From positions 13,561,086-13,625,085 of the forward strand of contig JAOANR010000010.1 of NCBI GenBank assembly GCA_030278955.1: a DNA stretch of 64,000 bases, given 5' to 3'. Shown here one piece after another: positions 32,187-42,074 of this stretch. The position numbers and the translations under genes are program-made. Under the pieces are notes generated by a model that did no database searches, was not told the origin of the DNA, and saw nothing but the letters and a program-made list of their open reading frames with translations. Source of the stretch: Hygrophila difformis (Eukaryota; Streptophyta; Magnoliopsida; Lamiales; Acanthaceae). How positions within the stretch are numbered: the stretch's first letter is position 1; each line of letters begins with the position of its first letter.

Positions 32187-32374
32187 CTCACTGTTCCACT
32201 CCAAATGTTTTGTTACTGTTGGGCACGGAAATTAAGGTAGAGTTGGTTTGTGAGTATATGGTGGGGTCCACATAGTTGTTGGAGGGGAAAATTATTTCTA
32301 TTTATAGAAAGAAGATATTTATAATGGGACATCCAAAAATAGTAAGTAGGACATTTGGAATGGGACGGAGGGAG
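32187..32374. mobile_element. Stowaway MITE, 188 bp
   Basis: The left end CTCACTGTTCCACTCCAAAT and the inverse of the right end CTCCCTCCGTCCCATTCCAA pair imperfectly, bounded by TA (32185-32186, 32375-32376). It is a different subfamily from the other MITEs here: the interior (GGTGGGGTCCACATAG) is distinct. Confidence 0.85.
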
Positions 32375-32376
32375 TA

Positions 32377-32818
32377 AATTGGATGTGAGTTTACGAAATG
32401 GGGTTTGATCAAAGACACTTTCTGTATTGAAAATTAGGATGTGTGCGAAATTGGGATTAGTAACGGTTGAATGTCTATTTAAAAGTGTTGAATAAATATA
32501 TTTTGTATTAGTAAGGTTGGGAATTTTAGATTACCAGTGGGAATGCGATTGTTGGGAATGTAAGATTATTGGGAATATGAGATTGCTGAGAATTTTATTT
32601 TTTGATGTTTTAAGATTATTGCGTTTGGTTAGATTGGGAATCTCAGATTTTTAGTTCTAATTAATTTATCATAATGTCCTTGAATTTCAATTGAACGAAT
32701 ATTATAAATATGTCATTTTGCTACCCAATAAAAATATTTAAGCCGATTTAGTTTTTAAAATATTGAAAATTCTTTATATGTAATTTATTGTATAATAATT
32801 ACTTATTTAATGTCTCTA
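32377..32818. other. Non-coding left flank of LINE-B, possibly part of an older MITE
   Basis: Repeats of TGGGAAT..AGATT words (for example GGGAATGTAAGATTATTGGG and ATTGGGAATCTCAGATTTT). The right flank of LINE-B (46100-46490) holds the same words in inverse orientation (GTGGGAATCATATTCCCAAC) and ends with AACCAAACGCCCC, similar to PIF/Harbinger-type MITE ends. LINE-B may have inserted in such an element; the left end was not pinned down. Confidence 0.35.
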
Positions 32819-32918
32819 AATCCTTATTATTATTATTATTTTTTTTGTGAAACAGCCTAAGAAGGGGAACGAAAAAAATAAAAAAGAGAACGAAAAAACT
32901 AAACAAAGCGAGAAAATG

Positions 32919-35900
32919 TCACGCCTTCGGCATCTTTGCTAGCCAAGTCCTTGATGTCATTGGAGGAAAAGCCCATGTCGTATAAAAATCTTCAGCATTG
33001 GCTCCCTTTCGAGCTAGACCATCTGCTACCTGATTCCCCTCACGATAGAGATGCCGGATAAAGCAACCAGGCATGCTATCAAGAAGGGACCGAACGTCTT
33101 TAATAACCAGCCAGAGAAAATGATGAGGTTGAGCCGCACCTTCGAATAAACGCAACACATCCATCGAATCCACAAAACAAGATCTAAGAATCACACCCAT
33201 CTGAGTAGCTAGAAGGAGGCCAAAACGAAGAGCAAGCAACTCCGCTTCAAGGATAGATCTAGCACCCAGACGACCACTGCAACCCCGAGTCCATTGCCCG
33301 GAGCCCTCTCGAATGACTGCACCAAGCCAGACCCTTGATCCCCTGACAAGACACAACCATCCGAACGGAGAACTGGTCCGCTTGTATCCTCATCGAGCCA
33401 ACGCACAGCATGCAGCACCTTCTCACAGTGAGTGCGAGCAACACCTTTCTTCAATTGGCTTCGAAAATAAAGCGCCTTTGCAAATACTTTATCTCCAGAA
33501 AGGCCACTCGCTCGGAAGACTTTATGATTTCTTTCGCACCAAATAGTCCATACCAGCGCCAAAAACAAAGCTCCCCATGTCCGCCAAGCCCATTCCAGCC
33601 AATGTCTACAATCATCGTCATCAAGATCATCAAGCATATTATTGAAACAAAAACCCCCCTTTCGCCAAACATGAGCAGCCCAGGAGCATTGAAACAATGC
33701 ATGTCTCCAATCCTCCACCTTTTCTCCACATATGGAGCAAAGTGGAGACGTAGCCATACCCCTATGATACCGAAGCAGATTACAAGGAAGAGAGTCATGC
33801 CCTATAATCCATAGCAAGACACCAACCTTCTCCGGAATTGTAGCCGACCACATCCAGCGCCATCCTCTCGGCTGGTCACGTTCCAGACAGAGCCAATTAT
33901 GGCCTGTTTTGACACTATAGACACCCTTGATGTCCCCTTTCCAGTGCAAGATGTCAGCCACAGCCGGATCCAGGAAGGGGGCCGGGGATGATTCAATGGC
34001 AACCTTAAGCTCTTGTGGAATCCAGGAGTAGACAGCATTCAAGTTCCATTTACCATCAATTATGCAATCCCTAATGTGCAGACCCAGATCATGATAATCG
34101 ATGAATGGGACATGCTGGTACATACTGTTCCCTTCCCACCATGGCGCGTGCCAGAAGGAGCTACCGCCATTACCAATACGAACTCCATAGCCCTTCTTAA
34201 ATACTTCGGCCACCTTAACCAAAGCACGCCAAACTTTAGTACCACTAAAATGATTCTCAGGCATGAAACCTTCTTCAACACCATATTTATCGCGCACCGC
34301 CGCCACCCATAGCTTGTCGGCATTGGTAACGAAGCTCCATAATTGTTTACCGAGAAGTGCCAAATTCATTTGTCTACATCGTTTAATCCCCAAGCCACTA
34401 TGTAGTCGGGATAAGGTAACAACATCCCAATTAATTAGATGGAGACCACGCCCATCCGCTCCCTTCCAAATCCATCTCCGAATTAATCTGTCAATATTAT
34501 CACATAATCCAACTGGGAGTATATGAACTTGCATAACATATATTGGCATGGAATTGAGAACCGATCTAGCAAGGGTGATGCGGCCGGCTTTGTTAAGCAA
34601 GAAGGCCACCCATGAGCTAAGCCGATCATCAATCCATTTAACAAGCATGTCAAAATTAGAAGCACACAAACGACCATGAATTATAGGTAATCCAAGATAC
34701 GTACCAAGATTGGGAACCAACGAAACTCCAAGCAGGTGTTCCAACATGGTGCGGTCAGGTATTGTGGCAGACAGGGAGCAGAAAGCACAAGACTTCTCCG
34801 GATTCATAAGCAAGCCCGAGGTCGCCCCAAACCGGCTAATTATATCCGTCATGCATGAGATTGTATTTTCCTCTAATTTGGCACATAAGATGAGATCATC
34901 GGCAAACATTAAGTGCGAGATCCCGAGGCCTCCAACATTCAACCGCAAGGGTTTCCAGGAACCAGAATCAACAGCCTCGTAAATCATTCGAGATAACTTC
35001 TCCATCACTATCACATAAAGATACGACGACAAAAAGATATGACGAAGACCACGATGGGCCTGAATGTGGCCAATAGAGGAGACGTTCCAAAGTATAGAGA
35101 ATGATGAAGATTGTACGCATGCCATAATGAGCTCCGTACAATGAACAGGTAATTCAAGTTCAATCAAGCAAGTCTCCAAGAATTTCCAACACACCATGTC
35201 AAACGCCTTCGTGAGATCAATTTTTATGACAGCTGATTTGGCAATAGAACGCGGGCTCTCCATGGAAGCAACAATCTCTTGCAGAAGGATACCATTATCC
35301 GCGGTGCCTCGACCAGGTAGAAATGCAGACTGATTCAGACCAATAATATCACAAAGAATTGGACGCATACGACGAACCAATACTTTGGTAATTACTTTAA
35401 AAGCAACATTACATAGCGTCAAAGGCCGGAATTGCTTGAGAGAACGGGGAACATCTACCTTAGGAAGCAGACATTAAAAAGCATGCGCAAGGCCATCCGG
35501 GATACGGCGATGGGTGATAGCATCCATCACAAGTGACACCAGCGGCTCTTTAACAAATTCCCAATATTTTTTATAAAAACCCACAGGAAAGCCGTCGGGT
35601 CCTGGAGCCGAATAGGACTTCATGGAGAACACTGCTTCCTCAATTTCCTTAGGCGTGACAGCCTCTTCAAGTGCTTGCTGCTGAAGAGCACTTATGGAGG
35701 CCAACGCAGGCAGCACCCCATCAGCGTCCTCAACAGGTGCAGCCACAAAAATGGTTGAATAATAATCTATGGCATGGGCTTTGAGTTGGTCATGATCCTC
35801 CGTCCACTGTCCATCACTCAGCTCGAGGCCATAGATTTTGTTACGCTTTCATTGGATTTTAGTCCTGGCATGAAAGTATTTAGTATTTCGATCACCAACT

Positions 35901-37007
35901 TGCACCCAAGAATCCCGGGACTTTTTGTACCACATTAATTCCTCTTGAGCAAGCAACTCGGCCAGTTCACTCCTCACCTCATCATAGCCTCCACAACCAA
36001 GCTGAGTCGACCCGGTTCAGGTGCTTTTCAATCCCCACCAGACGGTTCTTCAGCTTGCATTTTCGGTTCCTTATGTGACCAAAAGTGTCTCTATTGAAGA
36101 CAACGGATCTGTCTCAAAATTCATCCAGGAGGTGTATGAAGTTTCCATGAGCCGCCTGAGTGCTTGTAGCAACCAACTCTTTGTAGTTACAATGCTCCGC
36201 CCACATGCATTCCCATCTAAACGGCCTAGCAGCCGGAGGCGCTGACATGCCGCCACAAAGTAACTTAAGAGGGCAGTGATTGGATCCGAGGTGAGGTAAG
36301 TGCAGAAGCCTCCCATCTTCAAATAAACCATCCCAGGCTAGATTAACCATAGCACGATCTAATCGCTTCCTAATTCGCCGACCCTCACCTGCCATTCGAG
36401 ACCATGTGAATTCCGGGCCTATAGTATTCAATGGAATCAATTGACAGTTGTAAAAAACATTCCTAAGTTCTGTCACTCGTTCGGCAAGGAAAACACCTCC
36501 CAAAACTTCCTCATCAGCCACAATTTCGTTCCAATCTCCCAAGACTACCCAAGGACAGACAATAGCCGCAGACAGTGCTATTAATTCTCTCCAATCACTT
36601 CTCCCTCGTTGATAGTTAGGGTCGGCATATAATGCCGTGAACGCCCACTGGAATGTGCCTTTCAGAAGCTCCACAGTAATCATGCGGGTATGAGCATGAA
36701 TAACCTGGTAAGTGCAAGACAACGTTAAAGATTTCAGGATCCAAATACCGCCACTCATCCCTACCGCTTCTTGAATAAATATATCCAAATAACCCATCCG
36801 TAAGAAAAAGGACCTCAGCCGTGAGAATTGGCCACGTGGCTCTAACACACAAAGTATATCAGGTTTATGATCTCTAATGAGATAACTCATCCATCGCTGA
36901 GCCGTGCGACTCATCAATCCAAACACATTCCACGTAATAATATTAAAGTCTTTAAAATCCATAAAATCCATAAATTGTAAATTGGGGTGGGGTGCAGCAG
37001 CTAGCAA
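32919..37007 (-). pseudogene. LINE-B ORF2, endonuclease, reverse transcriptase and RNase H
   Basis: It starts in the ORF at 37007 with FNIITWNVFGLMSRTA. Endonuclease motifs are ILCVLEPRG, VVLGDWNEI and SNHCPLKL. The frame breaks near 36114, a TGA interrupts ARTKIQ/KRNKIYG at about 35850, and a TAA lies at 35474 ahead of CLLPKVDVP. The long RT frame (35422-33209) shows FRPLTLCN, AVIKIDLTKAFD and HLMFADDLILCA. The motif usually read as RGLRQGDPLSPYLFV is RGLRHIFLSSYLYV here, a degenerate catalytic-region motif. After the zinc-finger region (CSICGEKVEDWRHALFQC), a frame change leads to an RNase H fold (LEAELLALRFGL, HLYREGNQVADGLAR) ending at 32919. Confidence 0.9.
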
Positions 37008-37010
37008 TTA

Positions 37011-37433
37011 TCATTGGACGCTAGCATCATCAGCATCCACCCAATTTACGTCGTCTCTGGAATCAACATCATCATGGAGAACTGAAAACCTCCCAGCCGC
37101 GGGACTATCATCAGAAGATTGAGAATAGTTATCCTCAGCATCATCCACTCGTTGTCGTTTAAAGGTCTGGATAGGAGGCCTTATTTTGACACTTTTCCGA
37201 TCCACCGGCACAATAGCTAAACATGTAGTTTGCACATGCCCGGCCTGGTTCTCGTGTGAACCCTCCCCGTTAGGTGTACGTCCAGCCTGAACATTAATAT
37301 CTTCAGTACCTCGGCTACACTCCGCAGAATCCGCCTTCTTAGCTGACTGACCAGCCGTCGGAGGGGGTTGCTCCACATGAGCCTTATGCGTCCAGGTGTA
37401 GTTTCCTGAGGCAGCTCATCTTTTTGGCCCGCC
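37011..37433 (-). pseudogene. LINE-B ORF1, 3' part after the Ty3-B insertion
   Basis: Continues the ORF1 frame from 44972 after the Ty3-B insertion; GGAAC at 37434-37438 is the duplicated target. A frameshift near 37376 is needed to stay in the long frame, which ends at 37011 in an acidic tail (RFSVLHDDVDSRDDVNWVD). The ORF2 frame begins four bases later. Low-complexity, basic/acidic C-terminus with no recognised domain. Confidence 0.75.
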
Positions 37434-37438
37434 GGAAC

Positions 37439-40321
37439 TGTAACACCCCGGTTTTTGGTCACCCAGGTCGGGACGTCACCGCCACACCTCCCTAGCAAGA
37501 CACGGTTTATCCGAGCTTGCTAAAGAGATGCAAGGCTATGGTTTTTCAGAATTTAAAACATTCAAACAGCCCATGTATATATGATTTAAAAATAATGTAT
37601 ATCAAAGTTGCAGCGGAAAGTAATAATTACATATGTATAATGCATCGGAATTTAAAATTGGGCCAACACGGCCAAAATACTGGTTAAACAGGCCCGTTTA
37701 TGCTATTCATAACTAAGAATAGAATAATAAACGAAAATAATGTTTTCCCAAATATCCCATGCATGTATGATGATGCATATTCTTCATACTCTGTAGAAAA
37801 AGGGAAAAACATGGTTTGGTCAGCAAAAACTTGCTGAATAAGTTAACACATACATGATTATGGGGTTTCAAAGCCATTAATTAAATTTAAAGAAAACATG
37901 TGCATAACACCCCATAATTTAATTCATTTATCTAATAATACTTTAATTGCATAACTTGAAAGACATGGATACTATAAAATCACAGTATAGCTTGCAAGGT
38001 AAATAATTGCATAACATAATTATAAAGCATAATTTAAACAAGCGAAGGAAAGTATTCAAGTCTTTTAATTTTCCCGTTAATCCATAGTCGAGTATCAAGA
38101 TTTCGTTGGTATTTCAAGTTCAGCCTCGATTGCTTCGCAATCCCTACACAGTATTTCAAGTTCAGCCTCGATTGCAGTGCAATCCCTACATAGTATTTCA
38201 GGTTAAGCCTCGACTGCAGTGCAACCCCTACATAATATTTCAAGTTAAGCTCGGTTACATTGCAACCCCTACATAGTATTTCAAGTTAAGCCTCGGTCGC
38301 ATTGCAACCCCTATATAATATTTCAAGTTAAGCCTCGGTCGCATTGCAGTCCCTACATAGATTACTCTCGTCCGTTCAGACACGAAGTAAAAAGCTACTA
38401 GAGGGGCACCCGATGGGACACTCACCCTCTACGTAGAAAGCTCAAACTAGTCATAACGGGATTTCGAAACTGTTTGTTTATGTATTTTGTTTTAAAGGAG
38501 TTTCCACTCGTTTAAACCTTAAAAGAAAATTTCCCCAAATTTAGTAAGTTTCTCAAAATATACTATGTCAGGACGCTATTCGCTCCGATATCATTTAAAA
38601 TCCTTTTCAACAAGATTTTCAGGATTTGACTTCCATAAATCACTGTTTACTCCAAAATTAATTAAAAATCAGTTTTACGTTGGAACTTTCTGAAATTTGA
38701 CCAGTGACTCGAAAACACAGAGATGAACAAGTTTTGTGTTTTAACTTTTTTGATCCGGGTTAAGGAAATAAGTCACAAACGTAGATTTCTATTAGGTTAC
38801 AAATCTGTCCGAAATCTCCAACAGCAGTTTCAAGATTTCACGATCTACCATAACAAACCAACTCCAAACTTGATGAAATTTTACAGAGAGATGCTTAAGA
38901 CATATATCTACAAGTTTTATGTTCAACAAAAGATCTAATTCATCCTATATCTATGGTCAAAAACGCCTACAATTTCGGACCAAGAATCTGTCAAGATTTC
39001 AAGATCTAAATTTAGAATAGTTCGGTTTGGAGTCGATTTCCGATATCAAACCTCAACGAAAAATTCCAAAAATTTACGGAGGCATTTTAAACGTATAGAT
39101 CTACAATTCTTATGTTTAACACCAATCCTAAATCGGTCTAGATCTAACGTAAAAATCAACCTCAAGTTCGAACTAAGAATCTATCACCGTTTCAAGATCT
39201 AAGTCAAAGGCAGGTTTGTTTGCGGTGGTTTTCGGATATCAAAACATGATGAAAAATTATGAAATGTGTACAGAAGATAGATCTATGTCCTAGGAACATT
39301 TTTCGTGTTTTAAGTTTTCTCGTTTGAACAGTTTTAAGGGTTCGGAAAAATCGTGCAAAAACATTGCGCCGTAGAGATTCTTGTTGTGACAGATTTTAAG
39401 TTCTTGTTTTAGTTCTTTAGATTAAACGTATTTTAATTCTCCCAAACCATGTAAGTATCAACTTACAGATTCACGATTGTCCCGGCTAGTCGATTCGGAG
39501 GCGTGGCTTCCAGTCCACCGTTTATCTCCTCGGTTCGTCGGGTTCTTCGTTCTAGATCCGAATCGGGGTGTAGAAAAGAAAGAGATCGAGTTAGGATTCA
39601 TTTTCGAATCAAGAATGGAAAAAGATTAGATCGGATCTTACCACGACGATAGAAGACTCCAAATTTCGTCCAAGTCAGTTCCTCCCCTTAGTTTCGTGCC
39701 TCCGACAACTCCGGGATTAGGGTTTGATATGTAGAGAGCTTTCATAAGGTTTTAAAAATGTTCGGGATTGATTAAGAGGGTTATTTATAGATGTGCAAGA
39801 CCTAGGGGACGTCCAAAGTCTGCCCCTAAGTGTCTTGAGCCGAAAGGAAAGCAACCGAAGTCGGAAAATCCGGATTCGGGCGAGTGAATCGCGGAACGTC
39901 GCTGCTGTCTGATCAGGCGCGGGGTTGGCGCGGCCTTTAGGGTAAACCCACGCGGAGACCGCGCGGCCTTGGTCCAGGCTGCGGTCTGGGCCGGGTCGTG
40001 CGATCCGTTGGGCCTTTTCTCCTCTCTTTCGGACTTCTATCCCTCTATGTTCTCGGGCTTCGATTTCCGGACTATTTCAGACTCCAATTCCCTATCTAAA
40101 ATTTTTCTCGAGTCTAGATTTAATATTGGCCTCGAATTCTCGAGTTCATTGGTGTCGGGTTTCCGTGTACCATTTTATTTGATTAAATTTTTTTTGGCTT
40201 TACGGGTATTGGAAATTTAATTCCTTCTTAAATTAAATTCCTTTTCTTATTTTCTTATCTATGTACTATGTTTATTTTATTTTATTTATTTATTTATGTT
40301 GCAAAATTCTCGGGTATTAAA
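37439..40321 (-). repeat. Ty3-B 3' LTR
   Basis: Starts (plus strand) TGTAACACCCCGG and ends GGGTATTAAA, so the expected terminal ACA reads AAA, a single change at the LTR edge. It contains the 42-bp tandem array at 38107-38357 and a TATA-like box at 39781-39790. Confidence 0.93.
38107..38357. repeat. Six tandem 42-bp repeats in Ty3-B 3' LTR
   Basis: The unit is TAGTATTTCAAGTTAAGCCT plus CGGTCGCATTGCAACCCCTA plus CA, six copies with drift. The same array is in the partner LTR (42746-42997). In the minus direction it falls well downstream of the TATA-like box, in the transcribed part. Confidence 0.93.
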
Positions 40322-40337
40322 GTCTACCCTCCTTAAG
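40322..40337 (-). other. Ty3-B polypurine tract
   Basis: Minus CTTAAGGAGGGTAGAC lies adjacent to the 3' LTR, the same as in Ty3-A. The conserved sequence continues 25-40 bp further on the plus strand (AATCAACTTCGTCCTCGAAG). Confidence 0.8.
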
Positions 40338-40640
40338 AATCAACTTCGTCCTCGAAGTTGTGTTTCGGCTTTTCTCGTGTTAGGAACTAATCCTTTTGTT
40401 TATTTTATTATTTTGTGACTGAACTTAGAATTAAAACTTCTAAGCTGCCTACGTACCCTGTGAAGGAATAAAGCCATAACGTAGTTCAAACAATTTGAAT
40501 ATGTTTATTTATTTTTACATATTGTCAAAAATAAATGTCTATCTTACGGGGTATTACATCCACTCCCCCTTAGGACTTCAGTTATTGTCCCCATACTGCC
40601 TATACGTTATTCTCGAGAAAAAGTTCGGCTATCGTTGCCT
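40338..40640. other. Ty3-B non-coding internal segment before the 3' LTR
   Basis: It aligns with 12271-12480 of Ty3-A: GAACTTAGAATTAAAACTTC, AAGCTGCCTACGTACCC and CCATAACGTAGTTCAAA are shared. This conserved non-coding strip is kept although all of pol was lost, so the deletion lies between it and the gag end at 40647. Confidence 0.7.
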
Positions 40641-40646
40641 ACGACC

Positions 40647-41258
40647 TTATTGAGCTGGCAAGTCAGCTTGATCGGCGTCATTCAATCGTCTTGCAGTGCT
40701 TCCTTGATTTACTTGTTGAGGGTTCACCAAATCTAACCTCTTCTCAATCATCTCCTCACGAACATTGCATTCTCTAATCATGTGGTCTTCCCCACCACAT
40801 TTATAACAAGTTCTGTGCATTGGGCATCCGCGCACCAGATGGGCTTGGTTGCATTGCGGGCAACGTGATATGACTGGACTACGGATGCCATTTCGATTCT
40901 CCGGGTTCTGTGGCGGGTCAGATTTGATAGTCACGTCCTCTCTCTTGGTAATGCTTTCTATCCGCGTCTGGCAGCCAGACAGTCGATGACCTTGCCGACC
41001 ACATCGGAAACACGCTCCAGGCTGAGGGCATCCTCTCGCTAGATGTGGTTTGGTACATCTTGGACATGGCGGCACGTAATCACTATGGTTGAAGACTATC
41101 CCGTTGCTTCTCAGAGGCGGTCTATTCGGGCTTCGTAGAGGCCCCTGGTCGACTAGTGCGTTCCCTAAGACGACCAAAGCTTCTCCTATCGTGCGGAGAC
41201 GGTCGCCCACATTGTTCGGTGCGGGGGCGTCCTGCGCACCTTGGGTTTTAGCTCCCAT
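40647..41258 (-). CDS. Ty3-B reduced gag protein with multiple zinc knuckles
   Basis: A 203-residue ORF from ATG 41258. The N-terminus keeps the gag signature APNNVGDRLRTIGEAL, then the capsid region seen in Ty3-A (EEWIRTFDKLL to FYPLSTKAAMYE) is missing. What follows is two zinc-knuckle blocks, each a pair: CPRCTKPHLARGC with CFRCGRQGHRLSGC, and CPQCNQAHLVRGC with CYKCGGEDHMIREC. The ORF ends at NDADQADLPAQ, exactly where Ty3-A begins its protease ([11 protein letters not shown]). An in-frame TAG at 41271-41273 separates it from the ancestral gag ATG at 41345. It could bind RNA but would not form a normal capsid (inference). Confidence 0.8.
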   Translation of the reverse strand: MGAKTQGAQDAPAPNNVGDRLRTIGEALVVLGNALVDQGPLRSPNRPPLRSNGIVFNHSDYVPPCPRCTKPHLARGCPQPGACFRCGRQGHRLSGCQTRIESITKREDVTIKSDPPQNPENRNGIRSPVISRCPQCNQAHLVRGCPMHRTCYKCGGEDHMIRECNVREEMIEKRLDLVNPQQVNQGSTARRLNDADQADLPAQ

Positions 41259-41345
41259 GGTTCGTGCTCGCTACGTGGGGTTTGGTGGTATCTCGTTAGT
41301 GGTTTGTGGGGCAGGTTGGTTTCTCGGTTGTCTCCTTGGTGCCAT

Positions 41346-42059
41346 TCTGTTACAGCGTATATAGATTAGATTCCAAGGGTTTTGCTAGATTGTTTAGACG
41401 AGGAATCGTGAATTTCGAATTTCGAATTTTTTTGGATTTGTTGTTTGGGAAACCAAACAAGATTTTTGGAAGAAATAGTGTTTTAATAAAAATTTGATTT
41501 TTATTGCTCAGCATTAGGGAATTGTTTAATTCGTACAAGGACAAGAATGGCTAAGGCCGAGATTCGTAGGCATGCGCTTAGATGAACGCGATCTAGAACT
41601 AAGGCAAGATCAGTCTCTAGTTAGCGTTCCTAATTTGATGTCAAGCGTCTAAGTTATCTAGTGCAAGCAAAAGGTCTAAGTTAGAACATATCGCTTCTAG
41701 GTTCTAAAAGGTATAGGAAAAAATAGTAAATGTGGTATGCACATGCAGATGATGATTCCCCAAAAAAATTCATGCACTATATATATACTTTTCTAATTTC
41801 CATGGGTTTTAAAAATAAAAATTTATTCCATGGAACTAATGCTTTTAAAAAAATTAAAATAATAGTTAAAATTCTTGGACCTCTATATTGGGTCAAAAAT
41901 AATTATTATTTGGGCTAAAAAATATTTGGGCTAGGAAATTTTTAAAAATAATAATTTGGGCTTCTATAATTATGACAATAAGAATTTGAAAATAATCATA
42001 GTTTAAAAATAATAATCTAATAGTTTAAAAATAATAATACTAATTTAAAAATAAGCCGG
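41346..42059. other. Ty3-B leader between primer site and gag
   Basis: No ORF matching the coiled-coil protein of Ty3-A. The shared words around CTAGTGCAAGCAAAAGGTCT (41657-41676) align with Ty3-A just at that ORF's ATG, after which the two elements differ. Confidence 0.6.
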
Positions 42060-42071
42060 GCTCTGATACCA
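42060..42071 (-). other. Ty3-B primer binding site, initiator tRNA-Met
   Basis: Minus TGGTATCAGAGC, three bases from the 5' LTR end, the same as in Ty3-A. Confidence 0.93.
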
Positions 42072-42074
42072 CTT

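Noticed and set aside
33410..33814. 134-aa plus-strand ORF
   Set aside because: Antisense to the LINE-B RT/zinc-finger region.
38107..38357. Regular repeats that could be taken for a CRISPR array
   Set aside because: Contiguous 42-bp tandem units without unique spacers, in a plant LTR; no cas genes.
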